In this document: in pieces, positions 26,999 to 36,974 of the stretch
Position numbering within the stretch: the first letter of the stretch is position 1
Layout: each line of letters opens with the position of its first letter
Source: Flavobacterium sp.
Lineage (GTDB): Bacteria; Bacteroidota; Bacteroidia; Flavobacteriales; Flavobacteriaceae
Reading direction: 5' to 3'
Length of the DNA: 64,000 bases
NCBI RefSeq assembly: GCF_017744675.1
Contig: NZ_JAGIAV010000006.1
Location: 310,001-374,000, forward strand
The notes under the pieces: model-generated
What the model was told of the DNA's origin: nothing
The model's input: the letters and a program-made list of their open reading frames with translations, nothing else
The model's database searches: none
Translations under genes and position numbers: made by a program

Positions 26999-29900
26999 AT
27001 GAAACAAGCACTTATAAAAAGATGTAGTTTTCTTTTGTTTACACTGATGAGTGTATTGAGTTATGCTCAAAGTAATCAAGTTACAGTAACGGGAACAGTT
27101 ACAGATCATCTCGGCGGACTATTGCCTGGAGTTAATGTAACGGAGAAATCTACTAAAAATTCAGTGACGACAGATTACAATGGAAAGTATCAGATTAAAG
27201 TTAAAAGTGGAGGAACCTTAGTTTTTTCTTTCATTGGAATGAAAAAAATAGAAATTCCGCTTAATAATCGTTCGATCGTTAATGCAAAAATGGAAGACGA
27301 TTTTAATCAATTAGAAAATATAGTTGTAGTTGGTTATGGTAGTCAGAAGAAAAAAGAACTTACTGGAGCTATTGCTACTATCAAGCCAGATGATGTAATG
27401 GATTTGCCAGTAACTAATTTATCTGATGCCTTAAAAGGATTAGTTCCAGGTGTTAATGTTACGAGTGGAACTGGCCGTCCGGGTGAAGCAGGAAGTATTT
27501 CGATTCGTCAAACATTTAGTTTGTCTAAAGATGGTGGTTTTAGTACTCCTTTAATCATCATTGACGATATGATCCAAGTTGATCCAAGTAATGGTAAGCC
27601 TACATTAGAGCAGTTTAATAGACTAGATCCTTCTGAGATTGAGAGTATTACGGTATTAAAAGATGGTTCTGCAGCAATTTATGGTTCGCGTGCTTCACAA
27701 GGAGCAATTGTTGTTAAAACAAAACGCGGTAAAGCTGGTAAGGCAAAGTTTTCGTACAATAGCCAATTTGCAATAAATGATGCAGTTAGCCACAGTAAAG
27801 TATTGGATGCTTATGAGTTTGGAGTTTTCAGTAATAGATTCTTTAAATCGAGAGTAGCTGCGCCTGCTGTAATTGATCCAGCCACCATATATTCAGATGT
27901 AGAATTAGAGCAAATGAAAGGCTTAAATTATAACTGGTTAAAAGAAGCTTGGAAACCAGCTATTCAGCAAAAACACTCGTTTAATGTTACTGGAGGTACT
28001 GAAGATATTACCTATTTTGCAGGTGCAACTTATTTGACACAAGATGCAAACTTAGGAAATCAAAAATATGATAAATGGAACTTCCGTACAGGTATCAACG
28101 CAAAAATTGCTAAGAATTTAGATTTTTCTGCTTCTGTTTCTGGGAATGTTGGTACAGTTGATAAATCATTTACAAAAGCGTCATCAAACATTAGTGATGG
28201 TAGTTATGCTTCTGCTGCTGGTGGAGAACAGGCAGATTACGGATTCTTATTGCATATGCCACAGTATGTGCCTTGGGAAACCAATATAGATGGTAAAAAT
28301 TATTATGTTTCTCCTTTTCCCAATTCAAACAAAAACTTTGGAAGTGCGAATGCAAATAATAATATTGCAGGGTGGAATTATTTTGCCAATTTGAATAATG
28401 GTTCACATCAAGTTACCAATGATAATACATTCAACGTAAATGCTTCGTTAAATTATAAGCTTGCGGCTGTTAAAGGATTATCTTTTAAAGTAACGTATTC
28501 AAGAAATCAAAGTTCGGCATATACAGAGCAAATTCAATTGCCATATGATTTAGCTAGAATTAGAGATTATCAACTTCAAGATAAACACTTAGCAAGTGCT
28601 GCTAATCCTAGTTTTTATAATGCTACAACGAATCCAACAGGTAGTTATATTCTAGAGACGAATGTAAGAAACTCAAGAGTTTATTATAATAATACAGACG
28701 GTAAAAGTACTCAAGGAGATTTTATGATCAACTATGACAGAACTTTTGGAGACCATCAAATTGGAGCAATGGTAGGTGGAGAGGCTTCTGAAATATACAA
28801 TACATTTACGCGTTTGGCTTATGAGAACACAGGAAAAGATTACTTGGGAGATTATCGTACTGCAGGAACATTAAGCACTTCTAACAGTCAAGCTACAAAA
28901 GTTGAAGGAGGTACACTGTCTTATTTTGGACGTTTAAATTATAGCTATAAACAAAAATATTTGTTTCAGTTTATTCTTCGTAGCGATGCTTCAACAAAAT
29001 TTGCACCAGAGCATTATTGGGGAACATTCCCATCTGTTCAATTGGGGTGGGTAATGTCTAAAGAAAGCTGGTTTGAAAAAAGTGTGCCATGGGTTGACTT
29101 CTTTAAAATTCGCTACTCTATTGGTAAAACGGGAAAAGATAATATTCAGCCTTGGAGATGGGAACAATATTATGATCTTATCGTAGATAAAGGTTTTCAG
29201 TTTGGACCTGGTACTGCAACTAGCGGTGGTGGATTTAATGGGAATGGTTTAACTCCTAGAGTAAATCCAAATAGAGATGTTACATGGGACACTACTATAA
29301 AAAACAACGTTGGAGTTGATATTAATTTGTTGAAAAACAGATTAAGCCTAACTTATGATTTCTATTACGATAAAAATAAAGACATGTTAACAGACATGAG
29401 TAGTGCTGTAGGTGTGCCAATTTCTGTAGGAGGAGCATATGCTGAACAAAACTATGGTCAAATTGATGCATGGGGACATGAAATTGCAATTAACTGGAGT
29501 GATAAGATAAAAAGTAATATGAGTTACAATATTGGAGTAAACTTTGCTTATAACAATAATGAAATCAAAAAGTATCCTGATCAAGGAAACCTTGTGCCAT
29601 CAAGCAATACTACACGTGTAGGTTATTCAACATTTAATCCTGTGTGGGGATTTGCAGTATGGAAAGGAACATCAACTGGAGATGGTATTTTGCGTACAGA
29701 TGAAGATATTGCTAATTACTGGGCATATTTAACAGAGCGTGCTACTGCAGTTGGAGGAGTACCAAGATATTTTGATATCAATTCTATGGCAGGTATGAGA
29801 AAAGGATCTTTAGCTTATCAGGATGTTGCTGGACAGCTTACTCCAGATGGAACTTTAGCACCGGCAGACGGACAAATCATGAAAGAAAACGATTATGTGA

Positions 29901-30391
29901 AATTAGCCAATAGCAGTAGAACTTATAATATTGTAACAAACTTAGGGTTCAAATATGATGCATTTTCTTTAAGAACTCAAATATCAACTTCTTGGGGAGG
30001 TGCTAATTTTGTAGATTTAGTAAATCAAGGTACATCATCTGCGCACAATATGTGGTCTCGAGAAAGCTTCTGGAGCGATATGTATGGTGATGATAATCCA
30101 AATGGTAAGTATCCAAACGTAGCACAATGGACCTATATGTCTAGTCCATCAGATTTTTGGCAGGTCAGTACTTTCCGTTGCTTTGTTAGAAACTTAAGTC
30201 TTAATTATGATATTCCTAAGAAAGTTTTTGCAGATACAAAAATTTCTGGCATCACATTGGGTGTAACAGGTAATAATCTTTGGGATTTATACAATCCTTA
30301 TCCAAATCATTATAGAAATATGTATGATAACTCTTCTGTAAATTATCCTACACTTAGAACTTGGTCGCTTAACTTTAACGTATCATTCTAA
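26999..30391 (+). CDS. SusC-family TonB-dependent outer-membrane transporter
   Basis: 1130 residues, signal peptide about 1-23 (FTLMSVLSYAQ). An N-terminal carboxypeptidase-D-like domain (about 28-100, VTVTGTVTDHLGGLLPGVNV) precedes the plug domain with the SusC signature ENIVVVGYGSQKKKELTGAI and ITVLKDGSAAIYGSRAS. A 22-strand barrel fills the rest and ends SLNFNVSF. It imports oligosaccharides captured by its SusD partner, encoded 18 bp downstream. It is the only SusC in the window and so probably serves the pectin fragments made by the surrounding enzymes. There is no N-terminal STN domain, so it is not an obvious anti-sigma signalling transducer. Confidence 0.95.
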   Translation: MKQALIKRCSFLLFTLMSVLSYAQSNQVTVTGTVTDHLGGLLPGVNVTEKSTKNSVTTDYNGKYQIKVKSGGTLVFSFIGMKKIEIPLNNRSIVNAKMEDDFNQLENIVVVGYGSQKKKELTGAIATIKPDDVMDLPVTNLSDALKGLVPGVNVTSGTGRPGEAGSISIRQTFSLSKDGGFSTPLIIIDDMIQVDPSNGKPTLEQFNRLDPSEIESITVLKDGSAAIYGSRASQGAIVVKTKRGKAGKAKFSYNSQFAINDAVSHSKVLDAYEFGVFSNRFFKSRVAAPAVIDPATIYSDVELEQMKGLNYNWLKEAWKPAIQQKHSFNVTGGTEDITYFAGATYLTQDANLGNQKYDKWNFRTGINAKIAKNLDFSASVSGNVGTVDKSFTKASSNISDGSYASAAGGEQADYGFLLHMPQYVPWETNIDGKNYYVSPFPNSNKNFGSANANNNIAGWNYFANLNNGSHQVTNDNTFNVNASLNYKLAAVKGLSFKVTYSRNQSSAYTEQIQLPYDLARIRDYQLQDKHLASAANPSFYNATTNPTGSYILETNVRNSRVYYNNTDGKSTQGDFMINYDRTFGDHQIGAMVGGEASEIYNTFTRLAYENTGKDYLGDYRTAGTLSTSNSQATKVEGGTLSYFGRLNYSYKQKYLFQFILRSDASTKFAPEHYWGTFPSVQLGWVMSKESWFEKSVPWVDFFKIRYSIGKTGKDNIQPWRWEQYYDLIVDKGFQFGPGTATSGGGFNGNGLTPRVNPNRDVTWDTTIKNNVGVDINLLKNRLSLTYDFYYDKNKDMLTDMSSAVGVPISVGGAYAEQNYGQIDAWGHEIAINWSDKIKSNMSYNIGVNFAYNNNEIKKYPDQGNLVPSSNTTRVGYSTFNPVWGFAVWKGTSTGDGILRTDEDIANYWAYLTERATAVGGVPRYFDINSMAGMRKGSLAYQDVAGQLTPDGTLAPADGQIMKENDYVKLANSSRTYNIVTNLGFKYDAFSLRTQISTSWGGANFVDLVNQGTSSAHNMWSRESFWSDMYGDDNPNGKYPNVAQWTYMSSPSDFWQVSTFRCFVRNLSLNYDIPKKVFADTKISGITLGVTGNNLWDLYNPYPNHYRNMYDNSSVNYPTLRTWSLNFNVSF

Positions 30392-30409
30392 TCAAAATTA
30401 AAAGAAATT

Positions 30410-32383
30410 ATGAAAACACCATTTAAATATATAACGTTATCACTATTACTTGCAGTAGGTGCTGTTTCTTGTAGTGATGATTTTTTAAAAGATAAGAAAG
30501 GTTATGGTTTTTACGATGATACTTTCTACCAAACTCAAGAGCGTGTACAAGCTTATGTAGACAATCAATATTATGATTTTTATAGTGCTTATAAGTCTCC
30601 AATTGCTACTATTATTGGATCTTATACAGATACAAACTCAAGATTAACGGAAGAAATAGGAGGTACGCAGGATTTTATCAATCCGAACAAAACACTTATA
30701 AACTCAGCTGATGCAAGTGGTTATTATGGAGCAAAATTAGCGACTAGTATTAATAACCATCCTTACAATAGAATTAGAGAATGTAATGCCTTTTTAGAAG
30801 ATGTAGATGTTAAAGGTGCAAATTTGGATAAAACATTTCGCGATCAGTCAAAAGGACAAATGTACTACCTGCGCGCTATGCAGTACTTTGATTTAATGCG
30901 TGTTTATGGAGGTGTTCCTATTGTAACGACTGTTCAAGATGCATCGGCTACTGATCCTTCAATTCAATTACCTAGAGCAAAAGTTTCTGAAGTTGTAGCA
31001 CAAATTGTTAAAGATTTAGATATGGCCGCAAGTTTATTGCCTGGAAACTGGGGTTCTGGAGCTTATGGACGTTTTACAAAAGGGGCTGCTATGGCACAGA
31101 AATCTAGAGTGCTTTTAACATTTGCTAGTCCATTATTCAATAAAAATTGGGATGGATCAAATGAGCGTTGGGAAGCGGCTTTGAAAGCAGGATTGGAAGC
31201 AGAAGCTCAATTGACTGCTGACGGTTATGGGTTATATGGAAGCACAGCAAAACAATGGGAACAAATGTTCTTGATTGATAATGCTTTTTGTTCAGAAGCA
31301 ATTGCAGTGCAACTTTGCGGAATTGGTATAACACAATCAAATAACAATTCATGGGAAAAAGGAATTCGTTTATTAAGTCTTGGTGGAACAGGTGGAGGAG
31401 TAGCTGCACCTAAAGAAATGATTGATTTGTTTCCAATGGCTGATGGTAAAAGACCAACTGCCGCAAATGGCTACAACGATTTTACTTTCTTCTTAAACAG
31501 AGATCCTAGATTTTACAGAACCTTTGCTTTTTCTGGCTCTAAATGGGGAAGTAAAGAAACTCCTAATAGTGTACTTTGGGCCTACCGTTGGGTAGATGGT
31601 GCAAATAAAGCTGGTTTCTCAGATGGTAATACTGCAATATCTAGTCCAGCTTTTGTTAGAAAAATGACTAACATTAATGCTAGTAAAGAAACTAACTTCC
31701 AGTATTCTGGAACAGATATTTTTGAATATCGTTACGCTGAATTATTATTGAATATTGCAGAGTGTTATGCAGCTTTAGGGCAGACCAACAATACTTTAAA
31801 TTATTTAGGAAAAATCAGAAATCGTGTTGGTATACCAGCTGCGAATAATTATGGAATCGGTACATTGTCAGATAAATATCAAGCTATTGAAGCGGTTTTA
31901 TATGAAAGAAGAGTAGAATTAGCTTACGAAGGAAAACGTTTCTGGGATGTTCAAAGATGGATGCTATATGATAATGAAGTTCTGCCTGGAGTTGTAGGTG
32001 GTACTGTTAGTAAATTAGGTTTAACACCAATTAACGGAACTAAACGTACAGGTAACTTTTTGCAATATAGAGTTTCAACAACTTCAGCAACTACAGATCC
32101 TTTGGCTAGTGCTCGTGCAAGTATAGTGGCAGACCCAGATGCGGCAAATTTCCAAGCTCAATTAACAACGTTAGCAGCATTTTATAATGCAAACTTTATA
32201 CGTACAGCATTAGTTACTCCTATGGATAACTTTAATGGAGCGCCAGTTAATATCAAATTCAATCCAAACTATTATATTAATGGTTTAAATACAACGGCTT
32301 TAACTTCAAATCCTTGGCTATTACAAACTATTGGTTGGAATGATAACTTTGGTGGACTTGGAACCTTCAACTACCAAGAATAA
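30410..32383 (+). CDS. SusD/RagB-family surface glycan-binding lipoprotein
   Basis: 657 residues. Lipobox LLLAVGAVSC with Cys21, followed directly by SDDFLKD, the acidic kind of sequence that directs Bacteroidota lipoproteins to the cell surface. The SusD TPR scaffold is visible (FRDQSKGQMYYLRAMQYFDLMRVYGGVPIVTT; FEYRYAELLLNIAECYAALG; EAVLYERRVELAYEGKRFWDVQRW, each well conserved). It caps the SusC channel and binds oligosaccharide. The end of the protein (about 560-657) is longer than usual. It forms an operon with the susC gene (18-bp gap) and is followed by a hairpin at 32425. Confidence 0.94.
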   Translation: MKTPFKYITLSLLLAVGAVSCSDDFLKDKKGYGFYDDTFYQTQERVQAYVDNQYYDFYSAYKSPIATIIGSYTDTNSRLTEEIGGTQDFINPNKTLINSADASGYYGAKLATSINNHPYNRIRECNAFLEDVDVKGANLDKTFRDQSKGQMYYLRAMQYFDLMRVYGGVPIVTTVQDASATDPSIQLPRAKVSEVVAQIVKDLDMAASLLPGNWGSGAYGRFTKGAAMAQKSRVLLTFASPLFNKNWDGSNERWEAALKAGLEAEAQLTADGYGLYGSTAKQWEQMFLIDNAFCSEAIAVQLCGIGITQSNNNSWEKGIRLLSLGGTGGGVAAPKEMIDLFPMADGKRPTAANGYNDFTFFLNRDPRFYRTFAFSGSKWGSKETPNSVLWAYRWVDGANKAGFSDGNTAISSPAFVRKMTNINASKETNFQYSGTDIFEYRYAELLLNIAECYAALGQTNNTLNYLGKIRNRVGIPAANNYGIGTLSDKYQAIEAVLYERRVELAYEGKRFWDVQRWMLYDNEVLPGVVGGTVSKLGLTPINGTKRTGNFLQYRVSTTSATTDPLASARASIVADPDAANFQAQLTTLAAFYNANFIRTALVTPMDNFNGAPVNIKFNPNYYINGLNTTALTSNPWLLQTIGWNDNFGGLGTFNYQE

Positions 32384-32424
32384 TTTTTTTACAATAAAAA
32401 AACAGAAATAACATACAAAGCTTT

Positions 32425-32460
32425 TCACCTGTACTTGTCAAAAGATACAGGTGATTTGTT
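32425..32460 (+). terminator. Hairpin after susD
   Basis: TCACCTGTA (32425-32433) pairs exactly with TACAGGTGA (32446-32454), followed by TTTGTTT. It lies 41 bp after the susD stop. It could be a partial terminator that reduces expression of downstream enzymes relative to susCD. Confidence 0.6.
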
Positions 32461-32490
32461 TAAAAAGAATTACCACAACTAGAAATTAAC

Positions 32491-34200
32491 ATGAAAAATT
32501 CCGCATTATTTATCGCATCTCTGCTTTTTTTAGGAAGCGCAAAATGCTTTGCCCAGTATCCAAAAATTAGTCCAGAAGTTCAAGCGCAGGAAAAAGCAAT
32601 TAAAGAAGAAGCTCAAAGACTTTCTGACGAAGCTTGGGAAAAAGCTTTAGTTGTTATTGAAGAAGAAGCAAAACATGGAAAACCATACATTCCGTGGGCA
32701 TCAAGACCAACAGATTTACCTCAGGCTGAAATTCCAGCTTTCCCGGGTGCTGAAGGAGGAGGAATGTACACTTTTGGAGGTCGTGGAGGAAAAGTATACA
32801 CAGTAACAAGCTTAGAAGACCGCGGACCTGGAACTTTACGTGAAGCTTGCGAACAAGGAGGAGCGAGAATAGTGGTATTTAACGTTGCTGGAATTATCAG
32901 ATTGAAAAGTCCATTAATCATTCGTGCACCTTACATTACAATTGCTGGGCAAACTGCTCCCGGAGATGGAATTTGTATTGCAGGAGAATCAACTTGGATT
33001 GATACGCATGACGTAATTATCAGACATGTACGTTTCCGTCGCGGAGAAACTTTCGTAGGACGTCGTGATGATGCAATTGGAGGAAACCCAGTTGGAAACA
33101 TCATGATCGACCACGTTTCTGCCACTTGGGGATTAGACGAAAATATGTCAATTTACAGGCACATGTACAACCCAGGGCCAGGATATCCAGATATTAAAGT
33201 GGGAACAGTAAATATTACCATCCAAAACAGTTTATTTGGAGAAGCTTTAGACACTTACAATCATGCTTTCGGAAGTACTTTAGGTGGAGAAAACTGCTCT
33301 TTCATGAGAAATATGTGGGCTAATAATGCTGGTAGAAACCCTTCTATTGGATGGAATGGAATTTTCAATTTTGTTAATAATGTGGTTTTCAACTGGTACA
33401 ACAGATCTACAGATGGTGGAGATTACACAGCAAACTACAACATCATCAACAACTTCTATAAACCAGGTCCTGTAACCGATTTAACTCAGCCAATCAGCTA
33501 TAGAATTTTAAAACCAGAATCGGGAAGAAGCAAATTGCCATACATGGTTTTTGGTAGAGCTTTCGTAAACGGAAACGTAGTGAACGGAAATGAAAAAGTG
33601 ACGAAAGACAACTGGGACGGTGGAATTCAGCTTGAAAACAAAAAAGGGGAATTAATGACTTATGATGAAGCGTCAGCATATTTTGCTAAAATGAAAGTAG
33701 ACAAACCTTTCCCAATGCCATGGTTCAATAAATTTATGACAGCTGAAGAATCGTATGAGTTTGTTCTTAAAAACGTTGGAGCAACGCTGCCAATTAGAGA
33801 TAAAGTCGACGAAAGAATCGTAAGAACTGTAAAAACCGGAGTTCCTGAATATGCAAAAGGATTAGAGAAAAAGACTTTCTACCAATTCGAACACAGACGT
33901 CTACCGATGGATTCTTATAAAAAAGGAATCATTACAGACATTTCTCAAGTTGGCGGATATCCGGAATATAAAGGAAAACCTTATGTAGACACAGATAAAG
34001 ATGGTATGCCAGATGCATGGGAGAAAAAATACGGTTTAAACCCGAATGATCCATCTGACGCACAAGGAGACTTAAACGGAGACGGATATTCTAATATTGA
34101 AGATTACATCAACGGTGTAAATCCCGCAATAAAAGTAAACTGGAAAGATCTAGCGAATAACAAAGAAACATTAGTTAGACCTTTATTAGATTTAAAATAA
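32491..34200 (+). CDS. PL1 pectate lyase, secreted (copy 1 of a close pair)
   Basis: 569 residues, signal peptide about 1-21 (LGSAKCFAQ). A helical N-terminal segment (about 25-80) leads into the PL1 beta-helix at residue 83 (AFPGAEGGGMYTFGGRGGK, ITIAGQTAPGDGICIAGE, IMIDHVSATWGLDENMS, RRDDAIGGNPVG). The C-terminus (about 501-545) is a Ca-binding TSP3-like segment (DTDKDGMPDAWEKKYGLN, DLNGDGYSNIEDYING). It is a pectate lyase acting on homogalacturonan. The next-but-one gene encodes a protein of the same domain order and nearly identical length, so they arose by duplication. The first gene after SusD, it may be surface or periplasmic; no T9SS C-terminal domain is seen. Confidence 0.9.
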   Translation: MKNSALFIASLLFLGSAKCFAQYPKISPEVQAQEKAIKEEAQRLSDEAWEKALVVIEEEAKHGKPYIPWASRPTDLPQAEIPAFPGAEGGGMYTFGGRGGKVYTVTSLEDRGPGTLREACEQGGARIVVFNVAGIIRLKSPLIIRAPYITIAGQTAPGDGICIAGESTWIDTHDVIIRHVRFRRGETFVGRRDDAIGGNPVGNIMIDHVSATWGLDENMSIYRHMYNPGPGYPDIKVGTVNITIQNSLFGEALDTYNHAFGSTLGGENCSFMRNMWANNAGRNPSIGWNGIFNFVNNVVFNWYNRSTDGGDYTANYNIINNFYKPGPVTDLTQPISYRILKPESGRSKLPYMVFGRAFVNGNVVNGNEKVTKDNWDGGIQLENKKGELMTYDEASAYFAKMKVDKPFPMPWFNKFMTAEESYEFVLKNVGATLPIRDKVDERIVRTVKTGVPEYAKGLEKKTFYQFEHRRLPMDSYKKGIITDISQVGGYPEYKGKPYVDTDKDGMPDAWEKKYGLNPNDPSDAQGDLNGDGYSNIEDYINGVNPAIKVNWKDLANNKETLVRPLLDLK

Positions 34201-34240
34201 GAATCAGCGAGATTAAAAACAGCAGAATAAAAAATCTGTA

Positions 34241-34291
34241 AATCTGCTAAATCTGCGAGAGAAAAAAAATAGCCCGCAGATTAAGCAGATT
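34241..34291. repeat. Family B inverted repeat (tail-to-tail)
   Basis: AATCTGCTAAATCTGCG (34241-34257) and CGCAGATTAAGCAGATT (34275-34291) are reverse complements with one mismatch. It lies 28 bp before the DUF3826 ATG. Confidence 0.8.
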
Positions 34292-34319
34292 AATATTGTA
34301 ATTCATAAAATTTATTAAG

Positions 34320-35006
34320 ATGAAATCAATAAAAACTGTAGGGATTGTAATGATGCTTTTGATGTTTGGAAGCAATATTGCACAACAGCATTTAGATCCA
34401 GAATATGTCAAAGTTACCAACGAAAGAGCAGCTAAAATCGTCGTAAAATTAGATTTGAAAAACGAAGCAAAAGAAAAAGCCGTTTCAAATATAATAGCAC
34501 AGCAATTCAGAGATTTAAGCGAAATTCAAGACGGCAGAGACACTGAAATAAAAAAAGTAAAAGAAGACACTTCTTTAGCTAAAGAAAAACAAAACGAAAA
34601 AATTGACAAGCTGAAAGCAAAAGCAGACGAGTCAATTGCAAAATTGCATAAATCGTACCTTAAAAAATTAGGTAAAGAATTATCAGAAGACAAAATTACT
34701 GAAGTCAAAGACGGAATGACGTATGGCGTGCTTCCAATTACGGTTGCAGGTTACAACGACATGCTTCCAAACTTAACCGCAGAACAGAAAGAATATATTT
34801 ATAATGCTTTGGTTGAAGCCAGAGAACACGCAATGGATGCGGGGTCATCTAAAGAAAAACACGGCTGGTTTGGGAAATACAAAGGAAGAATCAACAACTA
34901 TTTATCAAAGCAAGGTTACGATTTAAATAAAGAAAGTTCAGAATGGCACAAACGCATTGAAGAGAGAGAAAAGAATAAAGGAAAAGATGCTACTTCGAAA
35001 GAATAA
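34320..35006 (+). CDS. DUF3826 secreted helical protein
   Basis: 228 residues, signal peptide about 1-22. The mature protein is highly charged and predicted mostly helical, with a lysine/glutamate-rich coiled-coil stretch at about 65-125 (EIKKVKEDTSLAKEKQNEKI). A conserved C-terminal motif follows: YGVLPITVAGYNDMLPNLT, AREHAMDAGSSKEKHGWFG and KGRINNYLSKQGYDL. This matches DUF3826, a Bacteroidota family that recurs in pectin loci. It has no known activity. It lies between two duplicated PL1 genes (47 bp before the second), which suggests a role linked to pectate lyase action, possibly as a periplasmic chaperone or binding protein. That role is inference. Confidence 0.8.
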   Translation: MKSIKTVGIVMMLLMFGSNIAQQHLDPEYVKVTNERAAKIVVKLDLKNEAKEKAVSNIIAQQFRDLSEIQDGRDTEIKKVKEDTSLAKEKQNEKIDKLKAKADESIAKLHKSYLKKLGKELSEDKITEVKDGMTYGVLPITVAGYNDMLPNLTAEQKEYIYNALVEAREHAMDAGSSKEKHGWFGKYKGRINNYLSKQGYDLNKESSEWHKRIEEREKNKGKDATSKE

Positions 35007-35053
35007 TCTCTTAAAGCCTAACACCAAAAACTATTAACTAGACCACACCATTC

Positions 35054-36760
35054 ATGCAAAATATTTTTCCAAAGCGAACTATAAAAAGAACTTTAATGGC
35101 TTTGTCATTTTGCTCCCTTGTGTCATCGGCCTACGCTCAATATCCTGTAATTCCAAAAGAGGTTCAGGCAAAAGCAGATGCTGTTTTAGCTGATGAAGAA
35201 AAGAGATTAAGCGAAATCTGGAATGCCAATTATCATATTATTAAAGAAGAAGCAAAACAAGGAAAACCTTATTTGCCGTGGGCTTCTTATCCTAAAGATT
35301 TTGTACAAGCCGATATTCCAGCTTTTCCAGGTGCTGAAGGAGGCGGAGCATATACACAAGGCGGACGTGGCGGAAAAATATTTGTGGTTACCAGCCTAGA
35401 AGACAGCGGAAAAGGAACTTTTCGTGAAGCATGCGAAGCCGTTGGAGCAAGAACAATCGTTTTTAATGTTTCGGGAATAATTCAGTTGAAAAAAAGAATC
35501 AGTATGCGTGCGCCTTACGTAACCATTGCTGGACAAACTGCTCCTGGCGATGGAATTTGCATTGCGGGAGAAACTTTAGAAATTGACACGCACGACGTTA
35601 TTATCAGACACATGCGTTTCAGACGTGGTGCAACCGAAGTAACAAGAAGAGATGATGCACTTGGCGGAAATCCGATGGGAAATATCATCGTGGATCATTG
35701 TTCTGTAAGCTGGGGATTAGACGAAAATATTTCTCTTTACAGACATCAATTTGCCGCTAATGCAAAATCGAAACTAGAGAAATTGCCAGCGTGTAATATC
35801 ACGATTCAAAATACTATTTCATCAGAAGGTTTAGATACTTATAATCACGCTTTCGGAAGTACAATTGGTGGATTAAATAGTACTTTTATGCGTAACTTAT
35901 GGGCCGACAACATTTCTAGAAATGCTTCTATCGGAATGTATGGCGACTTTAATTTTGTGAATAACGTAATATTTAATTGGTGGAATCGTACCTTAGATGG
36001 CGGCGATTATCGTTCGATGTTAAACATCATCAACAATTATTTTAAACCAGGTCCAATTACGCCAGCAGGAGAGCCGATTGCACATAGAATTGTAAAGCCT
36101 GAATCTGGATATATTGAGCCAAAACAATACGGAAGAGCTTATGTTTCAGGAAATTTCATTGTTGGTTCTCCTGAGGTTACAGCAGATAACTGGAATGGCG
36201 GAGTACAATTGGAAAATCTTCCAGAAGCTGAAACGGCAGCATTTTTAGCAGCAATCAAACAGCCAAAACCGTTCTCAATGCCTCAGTTTAAAATTATGGG
36301 AGCAGAAGAAGCATATGAATATGTTTTAGCGAATGTTGGAGCGACAATTCCGAAAAGAGATGCTGTTGATGAAAGAATTTTGAAACAAGTTCGTACAGGA
36401 AAAATCGAAGTAAAAGACGGTTTAGAAAATACAATAGGTAAAGAATTCATCAAAAGAAGATTACCTGCTGATTCCTATAAAAAAGGAATTATAACACATC
36501 CAGATCAAGTTGGCGGTTACCCAACTTACAAAGGAAAAACATATAAAGATTCTGATAATGACGGAATTCCAGATGCTTGGGAAAAGAAATACGGTTTAAA
36601 TCCAAATGATGCTTCAGATGCCAATAAAGATTCAAACGGAGACGGTTACACCAACATCGAAAAATATTTCAACGGAATCGATCCAAACAGCAAAGTAGAT
36701 TGGACGAAAATCGAGAATAATATTGATACTTTGGCTAAATTAAAGTCATTATTGCAATAG
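35054..36760 (+). CDS. PL1 pectate lyase, secreted (copy 2 of a close pair)
   Basis: 568 residues. Signal peptide about 1-29 (MALSFCSLVSSAYAQ); the ATG at 35054 gives a long basic n-region and an internal Met at residue 15 is an alternative start. Layout matches the protein encoded at 32491: helical N-terminal segment, PL1 helix from residue 90 (AFPGAEGGGAYTQGGRGGK, VTIAGQTAPGDGICIAGE, IIVDHCSVSWGLDENIS), and a C-terminal TSP3-type segment (DSDNDGIPDAWEKKYGLN). The middle regions have diverged, so the pair may prefer different methylation or oligomer lengths. A family D twin palindrome and a hybrid C/F repeat follow the stop. Confidence 0.9.
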   Translation: MQNIFPKRTIKRTLMALSFCSLVSSAYAQYPVIPKEVQAKADAVLADEEKRLSEIWNANYHIIKEEAKQGKPYLPWASYPKDFVQADIPAFPGAEGGGAYTQGGRGGKIFVVTSLEDSGKGTFREACEAVGARTIVFNVSGIIQLKKRISMRAPYVTIAGQTAPGDGICIAGETLEIDTHDVIIRHMRFRRGATEVTRRDDALGGNPMGNIIVDHCSVSWGLDENISLYRHQFAANAKSKLEKLPACNITIQNTISSEGLDTYNHAFGSTIGGLNSTFMRNLWADNISRNASIGMYGDFNFVNNVIFNWWNRTLDGGDYRSMLNIINNYFKPGPITPAGEPIAHRIVKPESGYIEPKQYGRAYVSGNFIVGSPEVTADNWNGGVQLENLPEAETAAFLAAIKQPKPFSMPQFKIMGAEEAYEYVLANVGATIPKRDAVDERILKQVRTGKIEVKDGLENTIGKEFIKRRLPADSYKKGIITHPDQVGGYPTYKGKTYKDSDNDGIPDAWEKKYGLNPNDASDANKDSNGDGYTNIEKYFNGIDPNSKVDWTKIENNIDTLAKLKSLLQ

Positions 36761-36791
36761 TGATTTAGTTATATAGGAATATTTTCAATGG

Positions 36792-36824
36792 AAACCTGAC
36801 AGGTTTTAAAAACCTGTCAGGTTT
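36792..36824. repeat. Family D 33-bp twin palindrome
   Basis: AAACCTGACAGGTTT, TAA, AAACCTGTCAGGTTT: identical over all 33 bp to the copy at 4735-4767. It lies 31 bp after the PL1 stop. Confidence 0.93.
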
Positions 36825-36852
36825 AATAACACAAAGAATATCCATATAGTTT

Positions 36853-36937
36853 GTCATTCCGAGGAACGAGGAATCACACAAGTAGGTCGGCAACAGAATG
36901 TGAATCCCGCGTGAGATTTCTCCTTCGTCGAAATGAC
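36853..36937. repeat. Hybrid family C/F inverted repeat
   Basis: The left arm (GTCATTCCGAGGAACGAGGA) is of the C type, while the right arm (GAGATTTCTCC..GTCGAAATGAC) is of the F type. Only the outermost bases of the arms pair, as if two families had recombined. It ends 37 bp before the next start codon. Confidence 0.65.
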
Positions 36938-36974
36938 AAGATTGTGAAGAATATAAAATCTAAATAGTATTAAA

